Assembly: GCA_007644065.1 (NCBI GenBank)
Contig: VJWN01000008.1
Span: 684,411-748,410 of the forward strand
Length of the DNA stretch: 64,000 nucleotides
DNA from: Margaritispora aquatica
Taxonomy: Eukaryota > Ascomycota > Leotiomycetes > Helotiales > Discinellaceae
Direction: 5' to 3'
Shown: piece by piece, positions 20,436 through 32,097 of the stretch
How positions within the stretch are numbered: the stretch's first letter is position 1
Layout of the letters: each line of letters starts with the position of its first letter
Position numbers and translations under genes: made by a program
Notes under the pieces: generated by a model
Told to the model about the DNA's origin: nothing
The model's input: the letters and a program-made list of their open reading frames with translations, nothing else
The model's database searches: none

Positions 20436-23400
20436 GGCGAAATGCTCAACTGCAAGAAGGCAAACAAACCATTGACACGACAAGTAGATGTCTATATAAA
20501 TTGTTTTCTGGAGTCATGCTGGTGGATAGGAAGGTTCCCCCACTGTTGACCCCATGGGATGGGACGGATCTCCACATGAAGGGCAACGCGTATCTGCATC
20601 ATCCATGTTAAGAACGACAAACACGGATATGACAAAAGAGATAGGAAGTGAACCGTCAAGGAAATATGTCTTGGTAAGTTCGTATCTATAGTATAATTCA
20701 TCACCGAGTCGATCCTTGTGGATTTCGGCCAAAATCCAATGAAGTTGGGAATACGCCGCTGCGGCTCCACACTTGCCGTTGCGCTGCCCGTTTCGGAAGA
20801 AAATCCGAGCAAATGGTATTATCTTTCCGCCGTATTTGTGACCTCCAAGAGGTCGGCGAGCTCAATCAAATGCAATAATTGGATTGGTTATTCCGTACAC
20901 GGATGCGGATACGGCCAGCTTCAAAAACCATATCATAACTCTTCTATCTGGTAACAGAAGATGGTGGGATTGCTCCGTCTGTGTAGGTAATGTAATGCGC
21001 AGTCGCTTTCCATTCTTACGTCCCCCACTGAGTTCGAGATCAGAACTGTGATGCTCAATCTGCTGCGACAGCATTGAAGTCTGGAATGGATGAAGGTGAG
21101 TACAAGCGAAGTTATTGGAAAGGGGGGCTTAGCGTATCACGTGAATAACACTTCTGGACCAAAGAAGCTGGAAAATATAGCAAATAGGTAGAGTTGAAGT
21201 TTTCTTTGCTGCAAATAGCTGACTATATATTGTTTGAATCAAACCTAAGTCAGTCTTCTCTTCGTGATTTCGATAATCGTGCTTTTATTCGCAAGTTCTT
21301 TAGCGATATGGGTGTCCTGATGCAACGCGATGTTATGTAAAGTCATGAACTCTTGCTTGGAACTCGCATTGAAGTGATGTTTATGTTCAGACATAATCTC
21401 AAGCTGTGGTGGACTGTTGTCTCATCTCAGATATCAATTTAACCATAAGGGCTGCTCCTCTGAGGTCTCTCGGTTACCTCTGGTGCTACCTGACACGGCT
21501 GGGCTTAAATTGTTGTGTAACGTCAGACAGCAAGAGTCAGTCGAGGTGGTCGATGCTTAGAATCATGACTAGAAATATGATACCCCGGACTGTTGCTGAA
21601 CCTAGTGAAGTCAATCCGAGCAAACTCAGCAGCTGGTCGTTACGACCTGCAGGTCAAGCCCGCCATCTGCTCAGATCTTCTTCACGGCAATTGCATCAGC
21701 TACCCCGGGGTTACAACTGCAGCTCGAAACGTTGAGAAAATTTTTGAAAACAAAAATGTGCCCAGTTGAGCAGGAGGTACGTCCGGTTATTCGTATTCGG
21801 TACGCGAGATGCATATTTCGAATGCAATTGTCATCACGTCGAGAAAATTGCGATTATGCTCAAAACAGTCCGTGCTCCCCTTTTGTCCAATCCTCGAGGG
21901 TTGATGCGAAATAACCATCTGGTGGCGTATAAGATGATCGCAAAGATGTTGATGCCTGTAATCTCGTGCCCTTCTGTGTCACCAGCTCTCATTTCACACG
22001 CCACTCACTTTGTCGCCATCGTATATCAGCCGGCTGGAGATACTAAGAGAGAATTAGCTTGGTAAGGCCTCAAGTGGGATTAAGCAGCTCATTCTCCTCC
22101 TCCTTTCATCGATCACTCGCAACGAGCTAAGTAGAGTTTACCTCTAATAGCGAAATGTCTAACCTACCATTTGTACACCTCCCTTCTCAATCTATCAACA
22201 GCTGATTGTTTTCAGAGCCTTGATTTACGTCATTGATCGTAAAACGTGTGCATGCCAATTGAATGATATCGTGAATCACACTACTGCATAACACCGAATC
22301 AGGCGAGATTTAAAATCCGTGCCTGGGGTATGAGGATGGTGGCAGCCAGTGTCGTTGCCGCTTGTTGTTTTGTAAGAGGCACACTTGTTGACAATCAATC
22401 TATGATGATATGAATCCGTGATTCATCAGCGATCATGGTAGATGGACCTTTCACGTAGTCCAAAATTTGGACATCGTTGTAATAGAGCACAGTATCCTCA
22501 ACGGATGAGAGCCGAATCCCTTACTTCAACGAATGCCACCACCAACTTTCGGCTCTTTCGAGATGCAAGCGCGGCGGCGCCAGCTGCAACATTCTCCTGC
22601 TGTATCTCATGCATCGGTAGTGGTATCCAAACACTACGTTTGTATGCCGAGCGAACTTGCAAATGTCGAATTCGGTCATCTCCTCTCCAAGCGCATTGTA
22701 TGGTGGTAGCAAGTAACGGGTGTTGTATGGAGAGCTTGTCGCTTAATCCAATGAGAACGGTCGGGTTGATATGCTGTCACACGTATGAAGTAATGGGAAC
22801 TGAGGGCGTGTAGCAAGCGATTCTTGTAGTGTTAGTGAAAGATAACCCATGCTGGTCAGTAAGTCACCAACAAGTTTAGTAGATTTTTAAGCGACAATAG
22901 AGCAGCTCATCATAAAATTCCAGGTGAGGATAGCACAGCGATATCAAGCAACTAAGCTATGGAGAAAAATAACCTCGATAGCTGCTTTCTTCAGTCAAAA
23001 CTGCCAAAAATTATTTTGGACTGTATTTCCCCAATTCGAAGAAATGCCGAGTTCATGCCTAGTAGATCAATCCAGATGACAAGGGACAAATGCTCATTTT
23101 CTCACTGTCTATCCCAACAACATCTTGTGTGCAGTCTACATGAATTGGCGCATTGTATGCCATTCGATCATTCGATGTTGATTCTGCACACCATTATCCT
23201 AGATTTTTCTATAGAGGAGCATTTATTGCTTGAGGCGGAGCCGCACATCATGCTTTTCCATCCACAGAGCAGTCATGGTCCCGTTATTAAAAGAATCATT
23301 CTTAATAGTTTCCACATTGGTATGCCCTAAGCACTATTATTTTCGTGCTTAAATAGTCTTGGAAAGACTTTCAATGAAATGCCGTTTTGCGTTACTGGGC

Positions 23401-24156
23401 ACCCGAAGCATCGTCATGGTCTCATAAAGAATTTGCTTTTTGTGTTTCAATGGGTGGAAACTGTACATCTGTTCCATTTCACCTAGGGTGAGGCCAGTAA
23501 ACCCCAAAGAGGGCTAGGCCACATTCCATGTCACATGTTTACCTTCAAATCTCTGTCGATGCGCGGTAATCAAATGCAATCTCACATAGTAGGATTGCAG
23601 TGAGTTTCCATTGATTATCTTGACATGAGTGGCCGCCCACGTAGTCGTATTTCCCACAAAAAGATAACGGCTCTCTTGTACCCCGGTTTGGGGGTATGAC
23701 CATGTTTGTTGCATACATAGGACAACAAAATTGCGGTGGTTGAAGTAGGTCCCAAATGTCTGCATATCCACTATCCATGTCTTTCTTTTCTTCCCGATTT
23801 ATCGTTGTTGGTGATCTCGAGGTGTGTTCCGTGCTGTGGAATGAGAACGGAATGCAACCGCTTCAAATGGATTGTTGAGAATTCAGTCAAACATCTCTGC
23901 GGTAGCCACGGATAATGCTGCCATCTAAGATTTCATCTAAAAGGGATGTACAGAATCTTCATTCATGTCTAGCAATCTTCATCATTAGACATGGGGGTCA
24001 CCACCCACATCAAATGTGCTGCAGCTTCTGGGATGCTTGCATGGCGTTAATGCATGAAACAAAAACTCGGAGATGCAAAGTGTTGGATTGTGACTCCCTG
24101 TGCGGGCCCAAATCATGTTCGAGCCACATCTAAATCCTGGCTATGTAGGTCTAGGC
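20436..24156. other. Gene-poor 3.7-kb stretch
   Basis: No gene can be supported here. Several frames of 60-123 codons exist on both strands; none shows a recognisable family, splice-supported extension or start context. Codon-like composition is patchy: for example the minus strand at about 22520-22620 reads A-A-A-L-A-S-R-K-S-R-K-L-V-V-A, and 23545-23778 is open for 77 codons. It may hold decayed gene remnants. The first 150 bp are the MFS promoter. Confidence 0.4.
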
Positions 24157-26423
24157 TCAAATATTCTTCCACTAAGAAGCACAAATTAGTCAACATGCAT
24201 GATGACATAGAATGGGGGAAATATATTGGGAAAAGCAAATTAACTTGAAGGAATCTACCTACCACATCCAAGTAGATTGCCCATTCTCTGAATCCTGTGC
24301 CAGATTAGTTAACTCAAGTTGGAATATTATCGTCGTATCTATACCTGCGCTTTTCATATGCTCCAATCCTTCCGTTACCCCATCAAGAAATACCCTTCGC
24401 ATCCCCTGTGCTTGTAGAATTTGAACACAAAAGTTCAGTAATCCAAATTCGACAGAACTTTGATCATTCGCTACAATAACTCCTGAATTAGCCGATAAAA
24501 ATGAGGGGTGGCGTGGTTAAGCCTGAAACAGACAACTGGAAGAATTCTTCTTCAAAACGAGCAGAAAGATAAGAGTCTGAGCGAAGATGAGATGCATGAA
24601 CAAGTCACTGCCAATCTACCGATTGCGACAGGTCTTTGGACCGCATCAAACGTAACTCTCCATCATTTGGACAGAACCACAGCATTTTTCTGGGAGCACT
24701 TGCCGAGCGATACCTGCGGACCAAATGAAAAGTGACATACGTGATACACAGATGCAGGTGATACCCCCAACATCTTCTCCTATCTCGCCAGCCCATGGCA
24801 GATTTTCTGCAACTTGGCTTCCGCATGCCGGCGTGTAAGTCAAAGCTACAGCAATGATCTGTCCATTTGCCGTTGCTAGCACGACATCTTTCACATTTGG
24901 TCTTGTCACTAGACATGAGTACCTGACCACATTAGCTGTTATCCTTCAATGATGAGTGTCACTACAACTAATGAGGATGGCAACTGGGTATTGCGACTTC
25001 ACTTACTGATCAAACCAGCACATTCTATGTGTATTCTCGACGATCTGTAAAACGACAGGCATATCTTCCCTTTTACACAGCCGAAAAAGCACTCGAGTCT
25101 GGACTGCCACTGCTGGCACTCGCCAATTTGCGATGTCTAGAACAAGGTCATAGACCATATGACCTTGTCCTGGTACATTGGGTTTGTCAAGTTTCCAGCC
25201 TCGCCTTCGAAACCAGTCCTGGTGCGTTATGTTTGCTGGTGGGCCATATAAAATACGAGGGAATATACTTCCCAGTTGTAAACGAAGTACCCCTCTTGTA
25301 CGTCTCATATTCGCAATCGCATGACTATGTAGGCTTAAACCGATGCCTCGATCTCTCCAAGATGGATGAACAATGAGAATAGCTATAGAAGCAATCAGAT
25401 TTTCTCCTTCCTTGTCAATATAAGATAAGTAAGTTGCACAGAACCCCAGCACGTCATCCGATTGTCGGACAACATAGTGTTTTGCGTACCCAGGTCTGCG
25501 AAGTAAAGAAGCAAGCACGGCTTGACTGATTTTGAACTGATCTTGGAAAAAATTTGACCATAAGTTGCAAACTCCCGTCACATCTCGGGCCTCGTCCCAT
25601 TCAATGACAGGCCATAACTGCGGTAGCTGCGAACTTGATGGCGTTGGTGTAGCTCGAACAAATCTTGTACTATTTTGAGAGTGCAATCCTGAACCGGACA
25701 GTGTTCGTGCTAACGTGTTACTCCGATTATCGTATATAAGTGCAGCCACCGCTTCTAATGCTGCTGGAGAATAATCGTCTGAGCGAATGATAGTTGGGAA
25801 CAACTGGATAGCTTCAGCCTCGATGACATCGCAGCAGACAACCAAAATGAAAGGAACATTTTCTCTGATCGTAAAAGCCAATTCCGCTGGTTGAAGGTCT
25901 AAGGAGCCTTGAAACGGAACAGTACAGAGAATTATTTGCTGCCCTCTTTGAATGAATCCGGCATGGATCGAGTTGATACCTGTTCTGAGCACAGTCAGCA
26001 CTTAAGTTACTAGAAAGAGGGGACAAAATATACCAGATACCTCTGATATTGGGATTTCGAGCAAGAGAATTTGACTTACAACTGTGAGTAGGGCGCATGG
26101 CGGACTTTACCTCCTCTACGTGCCAAAGCCCTACCGAGTAACTCGAATGGATCTTCTGGATATCGTTGATCTTTATCTAAGGGCGGGACCAGAGGAGTCA
26201 GCAAGATGACAATTTCATGCTCCAAAACTGTATTTGTGGTCGAAAGCCAGCCGCTGTCATCTCGAACGAGGGTTGCAATGCTGAGAGGAATCGTGGAATG
26301 TGAAGCCCTAGTATGTAAGACACTCCGAAACAAAGAATCCATTACTAGCAAGACCTACCCGATTCCCTCTGAAAGTCCAGAAGCATCAGTATCAACCTGA
26401 TGCCCTCCATGTGTACCAGACAT
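24157..26423 (-). CDS. GH3 C-domain / tandem GNAT protein, lacking the GH3 catalytic domain (545 aa, 7 exons)
   Basis: Predicted exons are 26423-26359, 26307-26080, 25984-25007, 24922-24741, 24482-24345, 24294-24263 and 24171-24157; all phases agree. Residues ~25-175 resemble the C-terminal half of fungal family-3 beta-N-acetylglucosaminidases (L-L-T-P-L-V-P-P-L, D-P-F-E-L-L-G-R-A-L-A-R-R, V-C-C-D-V, Y-S-P-A-A-L-E-A-V-A-A-L). Two N-acetyltransferase domains follow: the first has V-H-P-S-W-R-D-R-G-I-G, the second ends Q-G-M-R-R-V-F-L-D-G-V and W-A-I-Y-L-D-V-W. In the full-length family a catalytic GH3 domain precedes this. Here I find no K-H-F-P-G-H-type motif upstream, so the gene looks N-terminally shortened. 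Splice sites are good throughout and the frame is intact, so it may still be expressed. The 258-nt fourth intron is the least certain joint. Confidence 0.7.
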
Positions 26424-27953
26424 TTCTGGAAATGACGTTTGTAGAAATGGGTTTCAGCACACAGGTTCCACGGGAGATATTTTGTCAGATAGTCAAGATC
26501 TTTGAGGTTAGTGCGTTGAGTTTACAAGGCTCAAGGTCCTGGCTTCGAGAAGGAAAGGCTGGGGCGGTCTGATCTCTCTGGAAGAGGAAGCTACTCCCTT
26601 GCGAACAAGACCTTGCCACATAAACCCATACATGGCTGTGCCAAATTTTCTCACAATTCGCATCTAGTACATCATCACAAAGGTCAGGATACTAGTTCAA
26701 TAAAAAAAAAAACTCCTCCTATTCAAGTCTGAACAAATTCTATCGAAGCAGAATTTTTCTTACGTTAATTGAGACCTTGGCCATAACTTGGTGTGGACTG
26801 TTAGTGGGATGAGCTGTTGTCTATGTTGATAAACAGGCGGATACCGGTAGTATGAAGGTTTAACCGTATGAACAACAGGTTGTGGGTAAAGCTTAGGGCG
26901 AGATTCTTTTTTCAATGTGGAGAAAAATGATGATGGCACCGTAGACCTTCGATAAACAACACATGATTATCAACATAAGCATGAATGCCAAAGCCGTGTC
27001 TTGTGAATCGCATACGCAGTCCTGCAGCGTGAAGTGGACACCGAACCGGAGATCCAGCTTCTGAGGCGGTTTCTTAACTTGAGAAGTTCTTCCTGCCGTT
27101 CTTTTGCCCCGTTGCTCCAACCGCGTTAGGGTTTCAATCCCGTGTAACCTAGAAAACAGCTGTGCAGGAATGGAGGTCACACTGCATGTTCTCTCTTCCC
27201 GCTGCTTGAAGTGACTCCAATAGGTTAATCTTTGACTTGGGGGTCTCTGGCTGCCTTCATGCATGACTCGCCGCGGCAGCTTTGTATTGATACAGAGTGG
27301 GCATTTCTTCTCCAGTACTCGACTGACCCAAGGGGAGGCCGACACATCCTCTGTAAAGCCCTCTTCATACTCCAGAGACCGTCTTGTGCTGATTTGGGTC
27401 AGGAGAGACAACTGGTAGTGATTTTCCAAGGTCGCTACATCCCGCTAAACTGCTTACACCGATGCTCCGGAGCTATGTCGTACGGCCAAAGATCAACGAG
27501 CACGTCAACGTTTTGCTGAAATCATCTCGAGTTTTTATACACTAATCGAATACTACTCTCCACTAGGGAAGAATTAGTATACATCATCCACTTAAATGGG
27601 CATATGAAGGTATTATATTGCGACAAGAATGGATTCGAATCAGGTAAATAAGCGCGTCTCGATAAAGTATTGGAAATTGTTGTGTATTGTATCTTGAGTT
27701 GAGGGCGAGGAGTTGTCATTGTTAACCGAATCACGCTACGGCGCGTACCGCTAGCCCGTACCTCCACACACCACAATAGGTAAAGTTCGTGTTACACGGA
27801 TTGGGAGAGGAGGCACTGTCACATGATAACCTGTAACATAGCGCAATGAAACAAAAAGTGTAAAGTAATTACGTAGGTAAACAAGACGATTAATTGGCAC
27901 TGAGCAGCGTGTCACTAAAATAATGCAGCATAGAAGTGCGGCTTGTGTTTCAA
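26424..27953. other. Intergenic between divergent GH3/GNAT protein and Mis6
   Basis: About 1.5 kb with no supported gene. It includes an A11 run at 26702-26712. A 178-codon minus-strand frame (26893-27429) has no ATG start and no family resemblance. A short plus-strand stretch at about 27461-27570 reads like protein (T-D-A-P-E-L-C, Q-R-A-R-Q-R-F-A-E-I-I) and ends in a stop, perhaps a remnant. No trace of the missing GH3 catalytic domain was found. Confidence 0.4.
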
Positions 27954-30314
27954 ATGGCAAATTCATCAGAGGAAGACCAAACAGCACTTATCACAGAGTT
28001 GCTTGAAAAGCTCGAAGCAGGTAGGTCGACGCGTCTGAAAGCGCGTTAGCAAGGGAAGTTTCTAACTAAAAGTAATAGAGGGAAAGCTTTCAGCAAAACA
28101 ACGCGTTTCAAAGATCTCAAACGTAGTGGAAAAGGTTTGCCAAGAGGCATATCAAAATGGACTTGACCACCAGTCACTGGACCAGCTCGTAGACATTATC
28201 ACGCTTCCCAGCCGTATCGAACAAAGTAGCCTTGCTACATTGATCAAAAACCTCTATCCTGCCAGCAAGATCGCTGACTTTGTCGTGATTAAGGTGGTTG
28301 GGAGTCTTGGTCATGGACGGGGAAAACCTCCGTTGACTGTGCAAGGCCTTTTGCTAAGATGGCTGGTGATGGTCTACGATGTGCTGGAGAACCAGAAAAT
28401 CTTAGCGCAATTGTATAGCGTACTTTTCAATCTACTCGATACTGTTGCTATTCGGTATGGAGCTTCCAATCCAACGAAGGAGAAGAGCCTGCTGACCGCT
28501 ATTCAATAGACCTCAATTATGCCACATGCTTGCTTTGATTACAAGGCGAAAACATGTCCGTCCGTATCGGATACAAGTCTTGTGGGTTTATAATATATCC
28601 TTGTTATGATTGGTGCTCAAATTGTCTAGGATGGAATTGATGAGACGGGCTGGAAATGAGCCTCCTCTCGTTGGTCTTCTTAGAGTATATAAAGACTATT
28701 ATCCAGATGTCATAGTAGGCGATACTTCTGGACGAGCTTCTGTCTTCACTCATCCAAGCCAAGAATGGCGAGAAAGACTCCAAGCAATTCAGGAACTCAG
28801 TTCTCAAAGAACACAAAACCATCTCTCTACGGGGAAGCAAGCATTCAGGGTCACGAGAAATTCCGCTAGTGCGACAAGGAGGACACGATCTTCCATCTTG
28901 CCTGAAGTGCATACTTCACATGCTCACGAGGTAATACACTTCTTAACATGAAAAATTCTTAGGGCTAACAGAAAAGTCATCTGTAACGCTTGAGGAGATA
29001 GAGTCCGTCCAAGACTTTATTCAGAACCTGGAAAAGATAGAGCCACCCAATCAACTTGTAGCAGCAATCGGAGATCCTTTACTGCAGAAATTCCTCCAAT
29101 TGCGATCATCTGAGGTGAGTATGAAGAGGATCGACGACTGGCTTATGGCGTTTTTCGAAGATCAATTGGAGAATCCTCATTCAGCTGAGGTCAAGATTCT
29201 TCAGCTGCTCACTGCTGTTCTCGAATACACACGCTACACCAAGGTATTTACAGACACTTTGAAAACATGAACCTGACAGGTTAATCAGATTTAGGTTTTA
29301 CCGCTCGGTTGTTTAACGTATCTGAAAGCTATGCTGCTAACCTGGAACGGAACAACAGGCCGAGAAGTGATTCTCAACCTCCTCGCTTATGCTCCATTAG
29401 GTCCCTTTGAAGACCTTTACGCTTCAGTACTTCAACCTCTCGAGGAAGCCATTCTGGGCGATGGAACAGACATTTCTACCTCCCATCTATCACTCCTAAC
29501 ATTCTATCACGCCCTCATTTCACGCTGGAGCACTAACCTCCTCGCTTCGCTTAAAGTACCACTCATCTCAGCAACAGCCCTCACTAAACTTACCACACAC
29601 ACCTACCTCCTCTCCCTCGCTCTCCTAACCACCTCCCCGTCCCTCACAACTCACAGCGCAATTCTTTCCGCCCTCGAGACCTTCGCATCCCTGCACACCA
29701 TCTCCACACTGCACACCTCCATCCGGATCACCATCCCACCAGCACCACTAATCTACGCCCTGCTCTTCACCTCTTCGCTCTCCACACTCTCACGTCTCTG
29801 CGCCATCCTCGCGCTCTACAAACGCGCCTTCGAGGCTCACGCTCAGAGGACGCACAGTCATGGCTACCAGAAAGCGTACCTCAATACCTTTAACGGCTAC
29901 CTCATGGATGTATGCAACTGTCTCTGGCGTATGAAAGCGCTCACGATGCAGGACCCGAACGCTCTCGGCTGTCTCGTGCCTTCGCCTGTCGCGGCGCAGT
30001 TGACGCGGTATGCCACGGCACTGGACAGGGAGGTTCTAATGAATGTTATGTTTGGACTTCCGCATAATGTAGTCACGGCTGCGTTGGTGGAGACGTGGTT
30101 GAGGGAGGTGGAGGATGAGAGGGAGGGCGTGGAGAGGAGGCATAGAGGTCCTGTGACGGCGAGGAGTTTAGATACATTGGGGAAGGACGGCGGTGTGAAG
30201 CTGCAGTGGACGGAGTATAGGATTGGGATATTGAAGTATTTGGAGAGACAGGGTGTTAGTGGGGTTGGGGATTTGATGAGGACTACGATGAAGGTAGTAA
30301 TGGATGCTGCTTGA
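27954..30314 (+). CDS. mis6: Kinetochore protein CENP-I/Mis6/Ctf3 (694 aa, 6 exons)
   Basis: Exons are 27954-28020, 28079-28454, 28510-28581, 28630-28930, 28995-29243 and 29295-30314. Conserved blocks are L-C-H-M-L-A-L-I-T-R-R-K-H-V-R-P-Y-R-I-Q and N-E-P-P-L-V-G-L-L-R-V-Y-K-D-Y-Y-P-D, each restored across an intron. Long helical repeat regions and a length near 700 fit the Mis6/CENP-I family. It is an inner-kinetochore CCAN subunit needed to load or hold CENP-A and to recruit the outer kinetochore. The fourth intron was placed at 28931-28994, because the nearer acceptor at 28962 gives a 32-nt intron and a stop. Exon 6 shows a shift to C-rich codon use between 29480 and 29830. Confidence 0.9.
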
Positions 30315-30652
30315 GTATTAGTAGTGTGAGTCTAGGGTTAATGACGTATGATAGTGTATGATGAAAACGCTTTTACCTGAGAATTCACCAGCCCTAAGTC
30401 TGAGAAAGGGATAATATGGTGTCCCACAGTAGTTGTATTAGTTATTATGTCTTGTATGATTTTAACGTACCCGACCACCTCCAGATCGTGGCATTGTATG
30501 CCGTTCCAAACTCCATGTCGACCCCCCAAGTTAACGCCTTCTATAAACATACAGCTGAACCACATCCATCCCCCGTATCCTGTATAATGCTGCGTATCTG
30601 CTCCCACGCATCCGAAACAATCATAACATCTTCACAGCCTTTCCCCTCAAAC
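30315..30652. other. Intergenic between convergent Mis6 and ssSPT
   Basis: 338 bp between convergent stops. Probably both 3' UTRs; no gene seen. Confidence 0.5.
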
Positions 30653-31120
30653 TCACAACTCCTTTCCAACCTCAACCGCAGTCCTTGCGTTCGCAGCAAT
30701 CGTCTCCTTCGCAATCTTCACAGCCGTAGCAGTCGCTCCCTCAACCACCGACCTGATACCGGCTTTCTCGGGACCATTGTAGTAGAATACGGCGCGGTTC
30801 GTGAGGAAAGCGATGTGTTGTGGAAGGTAGAGAAGCGTAGCGATGAAGATCATTGAGAGGAAGATGAAGAGGAACGAGTCTGCAATTCGTTAGCTATGTC
30901 CATGTGGTGAGAGGAGGTGCTTGGGACAGGATGTATGGAGGAGGGGAGGGCGTACTGAAGATGAACCGCTCGGTCGGTGTCAACATGTACAGCGAGAAAG
31001 TAACCTATTCCTATGATCAGCGCATTGCTCTATTCAGACTGCAAAAGTGACAGGACAACAAACCTCATATTGGTATCTCTTGCGATCGAGCCATTCCACG
31101 GTTGAAGTAAACATAGCCAT
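30653..31120 (-). CDS. Small subunit of serine palmitoyltransferase (ssSPT/Tsc3-like, 110 aa, 3 exons)
   Basis: Exons are 31120-31064, 31004-30956 and 30879-30653. The core reads W-L-D-R-K-R-Y-Q-Y-E-V-T-F-S-L-Y-M-L-T-P-T-E-R-F-I-F-N-S. A hydrophobic helix and Y-L-P-Q-H-I follow. This is the ssSPT pattern: a Tyr-rich amphipathic part, the L-x-P-x-E-R motif, one membrane span, then P-Q-H-I. An extra charged/Ala-rich tail (about 45 residues) is longer than the animal proteins, which end soon after P-Q-H. It would activate the Lcb1/Lcb2 enzyme in the ER, the first step of sphingolipid synthesis. The two tiny upstream exons carry the diagnostic motif. Confidence 0.85.
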
Positions 31121-31436
31121 TTCTGCTGGTTGCCCGAGGTATTCTTAGACTACTCCCTTTTCTTGTAAATGGTCTCAAATTTGCGACTCTGGATCAAATA
31201 GACAAGAATGAACTACACTCGTCGTTGTTTCGGATTCTGGTTTGTAAATTGTTCAGATGAACCACTGTCGACCTCGAGATCCAGGAGAAATGTCATGTCG
31301 GCATGCACGGAAATCTCGGGATCCACATTTCAAGCCGGACAAAGCGCCACTGACATCCGTTTGCCGAATTGCATTAACCTCAGAACATACGATCGCGTCG
31401 ACGAGTGTAGCAATTGCGTAGGTAGCAAAATGAACA
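31121..31436. promoter_or_regulatory. Divergent promoter, ssSPT / RSO55, with a uORF
   Basis: 316 bp between two divergent starts. An ATG at 31430 begins a uORF that overlaps the RSO55 start (31437) in the +2 frame and ends at 31486. Confidence 0.5.
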
Positions 31437-32097
31437 ATGCTACACGGCATCATCTCCTGTGTCGCAAGACGGACAGCTATATTTGAACATGCTGCAGTGA
31501 CTACTAGGGGAGTTAGAGGCATTGCGTCCTCGGGTTCGCTATGGGTGAAGAAGATGCCGGATCGTCCTCCGTTAGTGGACGAGTCTGAGTTTACTGAGGC
31601 TTTCTTGAAGGGCAGTGGACCTGGTGGGCAGAAGATTGTAGGTCTACATCTAATTGCACTATGATGGAGTCTTAGACTAACAGGACATTTAGAACAAAAC
31701 ATCTTCTGCTGTACAACTACGACATCTGCCAACCGGTCTTGTTCTCAAAGTCCAAGCCACGCGTTCCAGGACCCAGAACCGCAAGATTGCGCGTGAGATG
31801 CTAGCCCTGAGGGTTGAGGAGATTAATAAGGGCAAAGACAGCAGAGTTGCTGTTGTGGCTGCTACGAAGAAGAAGAGGAAGGATAGTGCAGACAAGAAGA
31901 AAAAGAGGAAATATAAGTTGTTGGACGAGGCGAAGAACAAAGGAGTGTTAGCTGTGGACGGAGTGAAGGTGGAGAATGAGGAGAGGGAGGACATTGAGGA
32001 AGAAGAGGATATTGAGGAGTTGGAAGACAGTACGATCGATACGGTGCCTAGCGAAGATGTCAAGACGCCTGTAGAAGGGACTGAAAAGCTGCCCTAG
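31437..32097 (+). CDS. RSO55: Mitochondrial class I release-factor-like (GGQ) protein, RSO55/C12orf65 type (201 aa, 2 exons)
   Basis: Exons are 31437-31637 and 31693-32097. The N-terminus is Arg-rich without acidic residues, as in a mitochondrial presequence. The catalytic G-S-G-P-G-G-Q-K-I-N-K-T motif spans the intron, followed by the RF-1 block R-T-Q-N-R-K-I-A-R-E-M-L. There is no codon-recognition domain, so this is the short peptidyl-tRNA hydrolase class (yeast Rso55/Pth4, human MTRFR) that frees peptide from stalled mitoribosomes. The C-terminus has a Lys-rich stretch, as in the family, then an unusual Glu/Asp-rich tail of about 45 residues. Confidence 0.9.

Noticed and set aside
22442..23330. 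Plus-strand ORFs of 123 codons in the gene-poor stretch
   Set aside because: No recognisable motif, no splice support, Cys/His scattered without spacing of a zinc finger.
26893..27429. 178-codon minus-strand frame upstream of the GH3/GNAT gene
   Set aside because: It begins without ATG and shows no GH3 catalytic motif, so it is not the missing N-terminal domain.
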